DNA from: Haliclystus octoradiatus
Lineage: Eukaryota; Cnidaria; Staurozoa; Stauromedusae; Haliclystidae
Assembly: GCA_916610825.1 (NCBI GenBank)
Contig: OU744446.1
Span: 10,380,309 to 10,444,308, forward strand
DNA length: 64,000 nt
Direction of reading: 5' to 3'
Position 1 is the stretch's first letter. Each line of letters opens with the position of its first letter. The position numbers and the translations under genes were made by a program. The notes under the pieces were generated by a model. That model did no database searches and was not told the origin of the DNA. It saw only the letters and a list, made by a program, of their open reading frames with translations. Of the stretch, positions 55,501-64,000 are shown in pieces.

Positions 55501-58500
55501 ACTGTTGTGCTGTTGAATATACAATTAATTTTTACCAGAATTTATTTTGGTATTTTTCTGTCAATTGGATTTGATTCAAATGATTTACATGTATACAAAT
55601 CTCAACATTTTCCATTAGCTCTGATTGGTTAAGAGCTCTTTGGATAAAGTTATACATATTAATTTTGGGCTATACAGATCAGCTTTCATAGTAACATTTT
55701 GAATGTAATATATCAGAAACAGATTCAAGCACAACAAATAACGTACTGGAACATGTTCAAGGATTGTAAACAAAAGTAATACAATTTAATTTATATGTTT
55801 AAACAATATTTAACAACAACATCAAACATTGGTTTAAATAATTAAGGATTTTATTTTAAAGGTGATATGGGACTTGCTAATACTGGCTGTATAGCATTAT
55901 ATTAACCTTCACGAGATGTAACCTTATTATAAAAGTGTATGAAAATTGGGCCATTTAACACTCAACAACTGGTTTTGAAGGAGACCTCATTGATGACACC
56001 TTGCGTCAGAGTTTACTCAAAGCTGTAAAAGCCTACAGGAAAGTTCTGATTTGTAAAATAGCTCCATCCTCCCTAATATGGTAGTAATTCCTATTGATTT
56101 ATCCTTGATATATAAGGTTACATTGCATGTCTTGAAATTTGTATCAAATTGTCCTCTATTGCAGTAGCATATAGACTACTGATGTGTCCCCTGTGAAAAA
56201 CAGTTCAGGAGTTCATGAACTGTTCATAAACTCCTGAATTGTTTTTCGCAGGGGGTAGACTACATTATACACCATAAATAATTATAAAATAAAATACCAA
56301 TGTTTCCAGCATCAGAGTCTGTTAAAAGGCTTGCAGTCTTCCGGAATGCTATAACGTATCATCATTTCCTTCTGAATGGTTTTGTCAAGTTATAACATAT
56401 AAATAAAAAAAAAAACGATTTTCTTCTGAATTTGTTCTAGCCTTTAGAATCTGAGATTGCAGGATTCATTATTTTGCATTTGTGTATAGATTTCATGTAA
56501 CCCGCCGTAATGTGCGTCCATACAAATGCACTACTTCTGATCTTGAGCTACAGGTAAGTGTATCGCATCACTGATCAGAATGATAAGAACTTGTGTCATA
56601 TTTAATTATATCAAATATGAATCAAATATATTGCCATTTTCGATTGGATGATGAATTGATAATCTCTTATGTGCCTGATCATGTTTAGAACAGTATCAAC
56701 ATACGGTCTCCAAATTTTTTATAATCCTAATAAAATATTCTATTTCAATTAATTTATGAAGGAAAAGGCTTCAAATAATTCAAAGAATGCAGATTACAAT
56801 CATGCTTGTTCGCTTGTTGAAGACTATTTGCGGCGGAGAGGTTTGTTGCATACCAATGTACAGTATATGAATAAGATCTACAGCACTATGTATGGCTATA
56901 TCGTAAACTTATAAAACAACTCATAAATAATACATGTAAAAAGTAATGTAGACGGTGTCGCCCTACCGAAGGCACCCGTACCACTCCTCTATTTCTAGAT
57001 GAGTGGCTTTTTTTGCTGAGAGCAATGATTTTAAACGCTCTTTGTTGATCTCAGCCGCGACACTGCAGATCAATTTCAACAGATTTCATGGCAGATAGGT
57101 CTCTATTGTCAATGCGCAACGATGCGCCGCAGCTACTCACAATGCAATTCTCTCTAGACCATTCCATCCGCCATCCTCAGATGGTACTCATTTGATGTTT
57201 CAGATAAAGTCAAGGCTGAGTTGACCTTAGGGGGATTTGATCAGATCAGATATGATCCGATCTGAAGTTCGGTTGCTCTGCCATCTGAGCTAATCCTCCT
57301 ATATAATACATGGCCATATATGATCTGTTTGTAGACAGTTTGTGATAACTCTACCACATTATTGCCATACATAACTTTCATAAAAGAAAAATTATCTAGA
57401 GTCCTAACTGACTATGAACTGTTAAAAGGCTGTCCATAACAAATTTTGTCAGCATTTCATAACTAGGAAGATATGTTGCTAAATTATGCACAGACTGTTC
57501 ATGAAGTCCATCAGCCATTCTTGATTTTCACAAACTGGATTCACAGAGGCATACTTATAAAATCGCCAATTCCAGGTTTTGAATTCAGGAGATTTCATCT
57601 CACTGTGGTCAATGGTTTTAAATATCAAACCTTTGTTGTGCTCCTTGATCTGCACCCTTTGAGCTGATCTGTGAAAACAGTTTCATGAAATGTTTATTGA
57701 CATTTCATAAACATTTCATGAAAAGTCAATGAAAAAACAAGCCATTTAACATTTAACTAGAACTGTTCATGAATGGTTCAGAAGGTTCATGAATAATTGA
57801 TGCACCTTTGATCAACCATATAAGAGAAGGCTACTACTGCCACTAATAAATATGTAGCCAATTCAAATCTCCTTCAAACCTCATTCCAATGATTTTGATT
57901 ATATGATTACCTTGAAGGCTAAAAGTCACACATGAGAAATTTCCTACGATCAGCGGAATTCCTCCTTTTCTACCAAAAACAAAGAAAACACTAATCTAGC
58001 TATTGTTTTGATAGGTTTTCAAAGGTTTTCCTCCATTTTGACTGAAGTTTATTTTTATGCATGTAAAATTTCTTAATGCGCCTTGCATGCTCAAAGCTGA
58101 AAAGTGATTGCCATTTTTTTTAAGTAATAAAGTGTGTATCACACAACATATTCGAAGACAGAGCACAACCCCTGCGAAAAATAGTTCAGGAGTTCATGAA
58201 CAGTTCATGAAAGTTACATGGCTCCAAATTTCCTGAACTGTTCCTGAACTGTTCATGAACGTTACATGGCTCCAATTTTCCTGAACTGTTCATGAACTGT
58301 TCATGAACTGTTCATGAACTGTTCATGAACCCTCACAGACAGTTCATGAACAGTTCATGAAAATTTGGGGCCTGTTTATGAACTGTTCATGAACTCCTGA
58401 ACTGTTTTCGCAGGGGAAAGGCCGTCAGTCAATTTTATGCCTTTAAGCATGGTAGAAAAGTGATTGTTTTTTGGTCATTTCAGCCCTCAACAAAATAGAT

Positions 58501-61388
58501 GAGTCGTTTTGGATTCAGAAGAAACTGACTTCAACTTCATTTACAAGTAAGCAGTTCCAAATTTTGTCACAAACATTTCATTATGTAAAAATTGATTTTG
58601 AACTAAGCAAGCAATACATTAGGACATTTCCTGATGTTGAAATGCTATGCTAAAATGCTATGAGCCCTTTGTATAAAAGCCTGGAATGGCTTATAAGGTT
58701 TTTACCAATAAATTATGATGATGATTAAATGCTATAGGATTCCAGGAAATTTTAACCAGTCAGCAATGCCATCCTTTGATTTGTTATTAGAATCATTGAA
58801 TATCGACGAAGATTATCCTAATGAAGATCAAACATGTTGTCGATGTTGTGGAAGATTCGATTGTGTGTGCGATGCATTAGCTGACGAAAATTATGTCGAA
58901 AGCGACGCAAAAAAAGAAATCAGGGATACGTCAAGCGATAAAATTGAACAAACCCTGACGTCATTTCTTCCAGAAAGAAATAGGTAATAGAATCTTATTT
59001 CACGTCAATGCTGCTAATATTTTCTTTTGCCTTGACCAGCTGATGCCATTCAAATTTGATGTATGATTATTCATTATTTCTTTACTTGTTTTATTATCCC
59101 CATTTCGTTCCTGATTGACACTACATGTCAGCCTTGACTATGATGATGGGCCCCGACTATGTTAAATGGCCCAGAATTCTCATGAACTGTTCATAAGCTG
59201 TTCATGAACTGTCCGTGAAGGTTCATGAGTTGTTCATAAATAGTTCATGAAAATTGGAGCCATTTAACGTTCATGAACTCCTGAACTGTTTTTTGCAAGG
59301 GTAAGACTGCATGATTCCCAATTTTATTAAATCCTCGTAATGATAATATTAATCAAGTAACTGTTGATACTTTATTATTGTTAGCCGACTGCTGAATATA
59401 GACAGCAACTACTGAGACCCCTAGCCCCAGCTGGATTGTCCATGTTAGATTGCTTTGCTAAGCATAGTCGTCGAAACTTTTACCCAAAAGGTGACCGTTT
59501 TCAAATGGTATATAACGGGACTGAAAATGATCTATAATTAATCAGTATCTGATTTAAATCCTATCCCAAGCAAAAAATTAAACTAATGTGCACTGGAATT
59601 AGATACGTTTCGTTTGCATCTGGTACCTTTGAACATTCACTACAAACTCACTGCGTGTTTATAAAGAAAATGAAAAATGAAAAAGTTATTCAACTTTGAA
59701 ACTTTACTTGATGAGAAACGTATTTGTTTGACTAATATTGATTGCAATCATTTTTTAATTTTAATTTTATTCATAAGGCTTGCGGGAGATTTGTAGTAAA
59801 TGTTCAAAGGTACCAGATATCTGATCTACACATTTGAATTCGATGTAAGAGAAATTGATTGCTATTTGCTTGGACTGTATTATTCATCCTTCACAATTAG
59901 TAATGAGAAACAGGCTTACTAGTACTCCTAATCTTGATATTTAGCTTGTTCTATACATTCTTGTGATCTCTATTGACAACGTTGGAATTTTACTTAAGGA
60001 TACAAAATAACAGACGTACCTGCTATAGCGTCACCTCTATACAGTGGCCACCTGCCTATAGTGGTCACTCACTCTTGCTATGTCTAAAATAGTATTTTCT
60101 ATTGAATCAATCACGTATATAAAGATCATTTGAACATAGTGGTAAATTTATCCACCTCTCATAGCTGGCTGTTATATACAGATTTCACTTTACTGAAAAG
60201 CATATTAATAATGATTTAATTACGTTGATATTTAGACGACGCAAGTCTACTGTGAAACCATACGTGAATCTCATAAAAGAAATGAAGGTTAGTTGTGATT
60301 GTTGTATGTAAGAAAACATTTCAATACATTGTTATACTGCTGTTTTCATTATTTAATATTCAATGTTCCTTTACAGCAATTGCTTTATCTAATAGTCACT
60401 GGTTCAAAGCCATCAAGACGACATGATATTTTTATGAATGGTCCTGACGATGAAAAACGTCGTCTTAAATTATTATCTGGTGTTGGACCACTTGATGATG
60501 AAACTGCTGTGAGTTATGTTCAATATTCATCGATTTCTGCTATAGTTACAACTTGTGAGGTTATTGAACTCAATGCATTTGTTATTGACAGCAAGAAGAA
60601 GTTTTTGCTCAATTGTTGGCATGGGTGAATGAATGGTTTGGTAACGATAAAACCATAGATCCTGTAACATATGTAGCCGACGTTTTACTACCAGAGGTAT
60701 TTATCTCGTATTCTATGTGCTCTCTCTGTGATTGCCGATCTGCGTCTCAAACTACTTGATGATCTTTGGGTGCACTATCTGTGGTTAATGCAAAACTAAG
60801 AAAGGGCCGTAGCGAGTTTATTCTAGCTTTATTTAGATTTAGCTCTGAGCGTCACATATTCTAGTCCATGAATATATATATATGTATAAGACTAAAGGGC
60901 TACCAAGAGTTACCACACAATTGCTAAGTAATTGGTTGATTAGTTCAGCTTCTAGCCTGTCTGCAGACTCTCTCCAAACTTGGTACTAAGTTTCCGATTT
61001 ACAGAGTCTGCTCGGGCATTGTTTTACTGCTTCTGTACTACTATAGATTATCTAAAAATATTTATTATTTCATATTTGCATTTGACCAATCAGATTGCCG
61101 GATTATTTCGTAAATTTGAAAGTAACCATACTCGTGCATTCCAATCATTCGTGATAGTTTATGTGAAATACTCAGACATCAATTAAAGCAGATTTTTTAA
61201 GCTACTTTCTATTTTCTAGATCGTTCATGATTCGTGGAGTCTTCTTTTTGTCTTCCGCAATTGAGCCAACCAAATGTCAATATTACAATTTTGAATTGTT
61301 TTCATTTTCATTTCAGGCATTAATTCTATCTATAAGTAAACTGAAGAATTGCACTTATAAAAAAGCAGAAAGGATTTTTACTAACTAA
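40585..61388 (+). CDS. PWWP3A: PWWP3A/MUM1-like PWWP-domain protein, 12 exons, 377 aa
   Basis: Exons: 40585-40652, 45103-45194, 45969-46039, 55316-55413, 56490-56553, 56762-56840, 58484-58546, 58746-58983, 60236-60287, 60377-60508, 60592-60696, 61317-61388. All phases agree (1134 nt). An in-frame stop at 40498-40500 supports the start. The PWWP domain (about 59-125) reads GDVVWAKIPRYPHWPAV, then FHVTRRNVRPYKC, matching the MUM1 PWWP (YYPFWPAVV, LKRLKPFDC). The C-terminal helical region matches MUM1 (ERNRRRKSTVKPYV; TYVADVLLPEALILSI; KKAERIFTN). MUM1/EXPAND1 is a chromatin protein that binds nucleosomes through PWWP and acts in DNA-damage responses; the same role here is inferred. A Ser/Asp-rich acidic stretch lies at 30-40. 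The exon 6 acceptor is weak, and the exon 8 acceptor was chosen by phase. It is shorter than human MUM1, lacking the long N-terminus. Confidence 0.87.
41310..41436 (-). other. Unassigned exon-like segment
   Basis: On the minus strand a strong acceptor (acattttactttcag) precedes an open stretch beginning FTVTNCKAWYPVKPYSDYI and ending at a TGA at 41310, or at a donor inside (GAT-gtacca). The composition looks protein-like (Cys, Trp, Pro, Tyr, conserved-looking spacing). I do not recognise the family. It lies in PWWP3A intron 1 on the opposite strand. It could be an exon of a nested gene, a retrocopy piece or chance. Confidence 0.3.
41572..42085. mobile_element. Inverted-repeat element with about 100-bp arms
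   Basis: The left arm (41572-41675) and right arm (41986-42085) are inverted copies sharing aaggaaagtgtaaagtctgc and further matching blocks. The inside, about 310 bp, is AT-rich without a protein. It looks like a foldback-type MITE. It lies in PWWP3A intron 1. Confidence 0.8.
42131..42403. mobile_element. Short inverted-repeat element (CCAGATYGGAAAG ends)
   Basis: The left end ccagattggaaagaatgc pairs with the right end gcaaactttccgatctgg, and the phrase gcgcggccaag occurs inside both halves. It is about 270 bp with no coding capacity. It directly follows the inverted-repeat element at 41572-42085. The target duplication is not clear. Confidence 0.6.
42785..42970 (+). mobile_element. LINE reverse-transcriptase fragment
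   Basis: LDWFKLYLSNRTQTVR is readable at the left, then after a shift CDVPQV-stop-VLEPLLYAIYTKSL, which corresponds to the GVPQGSVLGPLLF block of CR1/jockey-type RT. Both ends are lost. It lies in PWWP3A intron 1. Confidence 0.7.
44137..44505 (+). mobile_element. tRNA-derived SINE, copy D
   Basis: This is the best head of the family: A box tagctcagatgg and B box ggttcaaatcc, 5' of the common body and a tail tctacattacttttt. The flanks accaaccagt on both sides are the target duplication. It lies in PWWP3A intron 1, gene sense. A short open frame across it is chance. Confidence 0.92.
45421..45560. mobile_element. hAT-like MITE, one end preserved
   Basis: It begins cagggtcccacaaaagtaag, matching the left end and interior (aatcctagat, tcaaacttcaacaaa-like) of the copy at 39113. 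The right end is not clear; a diverged end may lie near 45640. It lies in PWWP3A intron 2. Confidence 0.55.
46394..47010 (-). mobile_element. Penelope-like retroelement fragment, split by SINE copy E
   Basis: The minus strand reads FKDLLEEATKSQLFQLNGK and IECLAMGSPLEPLLDDIFM, the reverse-transcriptase block typical of Penelope-like elements. It is a broken piece, and the SINE at 46595-46957 lies inside it. Old, by its divergence. It lies in PWWP3A intron 3, antisense. Confidence 0.6.
46595..46957 (-). mobile_element. tRNA-derived SINE, copy E
   Basis: The head is at the right and the tail at the left (ggtggtaacgccctaccgg). The flanks ttgaaattgtt (46584-46594 and 46958-46968) are an 11-bp target duplication. 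More diverged than the other copies. It is inserted in a Penelope-like fragment. Confidence 0.9.
47600..48300. other. Unassigned stretch in PWWP3A intron 3
   Basis: Less AT-rich than its surroundings and open for 60-110 codons in several frames on both strands, as degraded coding sequence often is. No motif could be assigned with confidence. It lies beside a CR1-like fragment and may be a retroelement remnant. Confidence 0.3.
48357..48880 (-). mobile_element. CR1-like LINE 3' fragment
   Basis: The minus strand reads TYIRPIMESSTPVWSPTLIK and DIKVVERVQRFFTR, then NTRGHSKKLKHL and SFRVVNMWNVLPENVV, the region after the RT domain of CR1-like elements. A shift separates the two frames near 48650. 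The RT core and the (ATTC)n tail are absent. It lies in PWWP3A intron 3, antisense. Confidence 0.82.
49250..50560 (-). mobile_element. BEL/Pao-like gag remnant (fossil)
   Basis: Pieces on the minus strand (RFWDQFSVKVDLL; HRPIGIPF; SLEYLDWLC) resemble the DUF1759-type gag of BEL/Pao LTR elements. The copy is old and has several breaks, and no LTRs were seen. It lies in PWWP3A intron 3, antisense. Confidence 0.45.
51500..51830 (-). repeat. Local duplicate, copy 1, with basic coding-like tract
   Basis: About 230 bp closely match 52540-52800. On the minus strand a Lys/Arg-rich reading (INRSRKRKRKRIDNSKDD, then PPARKRRKLFIENIND) is open and resembles a nuclear localisation tail. The protein family is unknown. 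It lies in PWWP3A intron 3. Confidence 0.55.
52458..52800 (-). repeat. Local duplicate, copy 2, with basic coding-like tract
   Basis: The second copy of the segment at 51500. On the minus strand an 84-codon frame reads KKDDKDDEQCSSPARKRRK and VFIENINESTIKTKN, ending at 52458. An acceptor-like tttgtatag sits just before the shared block. Relative to copy 1 the frame is shifted upstream of the DDKDD part. It could be an exon of an unrecognised gene or a repeat-borne coding piece. Confidence 0.5.
52945..53200 (-). mobile_element. LINE reverse-transcriptase fragment
   Basis: The minus strand reads TMEWRSANVIHIPKK and ICNDYRPISSTSAFCCFVE, the first RT blocks of CR1/L2-type LINEs. Short and isolated. 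It lies in PWWP3A intron 3. Confidence 0.75.
53302..54226. repeat. Long palindrome, arms about 420-437 bp, loop about 70 bp
   Basis: The left arm runs from attaaagcgtttatcccgga to ctttacgacttcgtctaa (53302-53738), and the right arm is its inverse (53809-54226, ending atatccgggatatac). Match along the arms is high with small gaps. The loop holds no coding sequence. The form fits a foldback or long-TIR element. It lies in PWWP3A intron 3. Confidence 0.92.
56188..56255. mobile_element. GTTCATGAAC palindromic short element, minimal copy
   Basis: Cccctgtgaaaaacagttca and its inverse end gaattgtttttcgcaggggg meet over only 68 bp, so the copy is almost pure inverted repeat. It lies in PWWP3A intron 4. 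Confidence 0.75.
56937..57302 (-). mobile_element. tRNA-derived SINE, copy F
   Basis: A full-length copy with the head at the right end and the tail at the left. The target duplication ataatacatg is perfect (56927-56936 and 57303-57312). The B box region is partly lost (ggatttgatcagatcag). It lies in PWWP3A intron 6. Confidence 0.92.
58169..58416. mobile_element. GTTCATGAAC palindromic short element, expanded copy
   Basis: The same ends (cccctgcgaaaaatagttca ... actgttttcgcagggg), but the inside is expanded by tandem gttcatgaact copies, giving about 248 bp. It lies 67 bp before PWWP3A exon 7. Confidence 0.8.
59165..59301. mobile_element. GTTCATGAAC palindromic short element, left end lost
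   Basis: The right end gaactgttttttgcaaggg and the inner phrase ggagccatttaacgttcatg are shared with the family; the left terminal repeat is missing. It lies in PWWP3A intron 8. Confidence 0.6.
60011..60191. mobile_element. Diverged Tigger-like MITE
   Basis: Shares ctatagtggtcactc and agctggctgttatatacaga with the MITE at 17806-17982, with the same order and size. The terminal repeats have drifted. It lies in PWWP3A intron 8, ending 45 bp before exon 9. Confidence 0.7.
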
Positions 61389-62372
61389 CAATAATCATAG
61401 TCAATAGAACATATATCAACATTCATACATGCAATAATCAAATACTTTAATTTTGTAAAATATTTTTCCGTATATAGAGTTATGAACAGATTACAGTGCC
61501 TTATTAAACATTCTTTACATACCTATATATGGCCCTATATATGTGCTGTAAAGGTTTAAAATCTCCTATCTTTAGAAGTATGTAACATTGGATCGAGATA
61601 TTATTAGGCCTTTATCATCCTTGTAAAAAAGAACATTATATCATAAACATTTAGCCTTTCTGTAATTTAGTATGTAATATTCTTTGCAAAACATTAGAGC
61701 CTTTGCAAAATACTAGAACGGCGCAATTTCAAGTGCTTCGATCAAGATTTGACTCTCAACCTTTCTTATATGTGATGTCAATAATAACTTTATCAGCCAA
61801 TCATCTTTAAAAACTAAGGGTTTAAAACTGGAAAACAGATGTTTGTGGAGATTCCAATGCTTGTTGGCATGTTGTTTTCTGCGTACAACCCCCCCCCCCG
61901 GATTTTCCGTGCTTATGCTTAGAGTTTGAAGCCATTCATGTCCTATAATTATTTTTGATATTCCCTTTTAAAGTTTTGTCCTGACTATTTTCGATTCTAA
62001 ACCCGAAACCCCCATCGAGCACAGTCCAACCATACCCACTTTGTACATGCATGGTCCATATTTGAATCAATCTGGAAATCTAGAAAAGTCTAGGATAAAC
62101 CATGTGTTGTGACGTAAATATACTAGTACTCACGCATGCGTTACGGACAATAGGTTGACGCAGGTGGAGTGTCCCAAAATTTTCACCAAGACATCTTTCG
62201 GCGTCGATCACCAGATTAACCAATGAGATGAAAGAACTGTTCTTCAATCAAATTTACGAGCTCAGCGACGAGTAGATAAATTGAAAACCAGCGACGAGAC
62301 GATAAGAATTATTGTCAAACTAGTTGAACGAACTTAAAGTAGACTATCAAGAAATTTATTAAAAACTATAAA
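61389..62372. other. Gap between PWWP3A-like and Bcl-2-like genes
   Basis: About 1 kb holding the PWWP3A 3' UTR and the Bcl-2 family promoter and 5' UTR. A C-run lies at about 61889-61898. The part after 62100 is less AT-rich, as expected for a promoter and leader. No transposon or extra exon was recognised. Confidence 0.5.
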
Positions 62373-63861
62373 ATGACCTCGTCAGATATAATTCATGGAA
62401 AGCTGGAGACTTTTAGTGTCGGTGAACAAGGCTCTCCTGCTGAAGCAAAGATAGCCAAAGACATATCAAAAGAGTTTATTTACACAAAAGTTGGACGAAA
62501 TTTTAAGAATCCCATGCGGAAAGAAACAGAAACGATGATTAGGATATCAGAAGAAATTGAAACAAAGCATGATATGGTATTTAAAAGTATGTGTAATAGA
62601 CTGAACGTTGCTTCAGATACAGCGTATAAGACATTTACTGAAGTTGCGGACGAGATTTTCAAGGATGACTGCAATTGGGGAAGAATTGTTGTCCTGTACT
62701 CTTTCGGTGGGAAGCTCGCTCAACATTGTCAAAATAACAATATGGATCAGTTCGTAGATAAAATTGTAAACTGGGTTGGTTCATATGTTGGTAGGAAAGC
62801 GCAATGGATGAAAGAGAAAGGAAAAGGCTGGGTAAGTCATCAGTTGAATTCTTTATTGAATGAGTAAATGTATAAGCTAGCTGGTCAATCGTAAACACAT
62901 TCGCTTTTGGTTCCGTCTCTGCAGGTAGTTTATGAATTTGTCGTGGGAAAGTGCTTTGGGCTGCGAAAAAGGAGAATACATAGGATTGATTCATTCTCTG
63001 TCTTTGATTCTTTTTTAAATAATACAACGTAGTGAGATTATCGTACGTCGAGTAGATTTCTATGACAACAAAACAGCTGAACGACGTCAATTTAAATTAT
63101 TTATCACAGATAGTACTATAATACTATCTTGTGCGAAATTCAATGACATGGATTTTCTTAGTCAGGTAATCCTTTCTCTCCCAGCTTAGCTCTTTGAGAT
63201 GTTTCATTTATTTGTTGACGTGCGTTTTATCTTGTTTCTGCCATTTATGGTCATGACTAGTGAGAGCGTATGGTTTACAAATCATAAATATCATGATTTT
63301 GATGCGTGGGGTGACAGTGTTTTGATATTAAGTTGTTCGACGTATTTAAATTGCCTTTGTAGTTAGATTGTCTTAGAAAATAGTCAAACTGTCGTACGAA
63401 GTGAGTGGGAACTCTCATGACTGCAGGGAAGAGCACTTTTCACCAGATCTCATGTGCTCCACAGCAAATATTTCTTGACGTTTGACCGTGAAACAACAAA
63501 ATGTTGTTGAATCTCGGATGCGCCATTCTGTGTTGAAATGATAATGGTGAAAATGATGATTGGTATAGTGTGTTTAGTTCATCTATATAGACTTTATGTT
63601 ATGGCAGAACATTATGCTACATGACATAATTACCCCTAACTGATTTTGGTACCCAATTGTTGGCATCTCATTTGATAAAAGCATTTGCTATCTCAAACAA
63701 TCAAGTTGATAATGTTATTCTTCACTTTCTTTTTATAGCCTGGATTCCTTGAACAATTCAAAGATGTTCAAGCAGACAGTGAAAAGTTTTGGTATCAAGG
63801 CATTGTTGCTACGACACTCGGTTTAGGGACTATTGCCGCAGCACTGTATATTAAGAGTTGA
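62373..63861 (+). CDS. Bcl-2 family protein, Bak/Bok-like, 2 exons, 193 aa
   Basis: Exons 62373-62831 and 63739-63861, joined in phase 0. Bcl-2 family proteins control mitochondrial outer-membrane permeability in apoptosis. BH3-like: residues 55-67 (MIRISEEIETKHD), with Ser-Glu where Gly-Asp is usual. BH1: residues 94-113 (EIFKDDCNWGRIVVLYSFGG), strongly conserved. BH2: W153 followed by PGFLEQF. The C-terminus (residues 171-193, WYQGIVATTLGLGTIAAALY plus IKS) is a tail anchor. The intron falls exactly after the BH2 Trp, the intron position known in vertebrate Bcl-2 family genes, which supports orthology of the fold. The BH3 (ISEEIETKHDMVF against Bak IGDDINRRYDSEF) is nearest Bak, so a pro-apoptotic effector is the best guess; an anti-apoptotic role cannot be excluded from sequence. 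Confidence 0.93.
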
Positions 63862-64000
63862 TCCTTGTTGTTTTAATATTGTATAATATTGGTTTAAAGT
63901 CTTGTCTTAGCATAGTTGAATTGATGGCTGGTTCGTCACTAATTTATAACGCCTTTTCTGTTCAGCAAATTATGCTGCCTAGACGCATCCACATAATCCA

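Noticed and set aside
62480-63090. Minus-strand frames over the Bcl-2-like gene
   Set aside because: Antisense shadows and intron sequence; they show no recognisable domain.

Overview
This window is animal nuclear DNA. It is AT-rich and intron-rich, and it carries a T-box gene (Brachyury) and a multidomain Bcl-2 family gene, both metazoan hallmarks. The Brachyury T-box keeps the diagnostic blocks ([27 protein letters not shown]) but is clearly diverged from the near-invariant bilaterian and cnidarian forms. Together with the transposon mix (CR1-like, RTE-like and RLE-type LINEs, a Penelope-like fragment, Tigger/pogo, hAT-like MITEs, tRNA-derived SINEs), this suggests an early-branching or fast-evolving invertebrate. 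I cannot name the species.

Five host genes were assembled exon by exon by matching open frames, GT/AG borders and intron phases. (1) Brachyury, plus strand, 4891-8952, 7 exons, 476 aa. (2) Methylmalonyl-CoA epimerase (MCEE), minus strand, 23286 down to 9564, 6 exons; its usual last segment was not found. (3) UBL7-like ubiquitin-like/UBA protein, minus strand, 40183 down to 23981, 9 exons, 349 aa. (4) PWWP3A/MUM1-like PWWP protein, plus strand, 40585-61388, 12 exons, 377 aa. (5) A Bak/Bok-like Bcl-2 protein, plus strand, 62373-63861, 2 exons, 193 aa. Brachyury and MCEE converge. MCEE and UBL7 lie head to tail. UBL7 and PWWP3A are divergent, with only 401 bp between their start codons. The five genes do not form a pathway; this is ordinary animal gene order.

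Most other sequence is mobile or repetitive DNA inside introns. MCEE introns hold a 17-unit 111-bp minisatellite, a SINE, an RLE-type LINE remnant and a nearly open CR1-like LINE. UBL7 introns hold a second CR1-like LINE (itself hit by a hAT-like MITE), Tigger-derived short elements, two SINEs, an RTE-like LINE, and a complete 2.2-kb Tigger element whose 470-codon transposase frame is open but lacks the second catalytic Asp. PWWP3A introns hold several inverted-repeat elements, three SINEs, LINE, Penelope-like and BEL/Pao-like remnants, a local duplication with a basic coding-like tract, and a roughly 0.9-kb palindrome. Six copies of one tRNA-derived SINE family are present, and most show clear target-site duplications.

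The strongest leads for something new are the SINE family with its unfamiliar body and tail, the alternating minisatellite, the MCEE gene lacking its third metal-ligand segment, the compact UBL7/PWWP3A promoter, the GTTCATGAAC palindromic element family, and an unassigned exon-like segment at 41310-41436.
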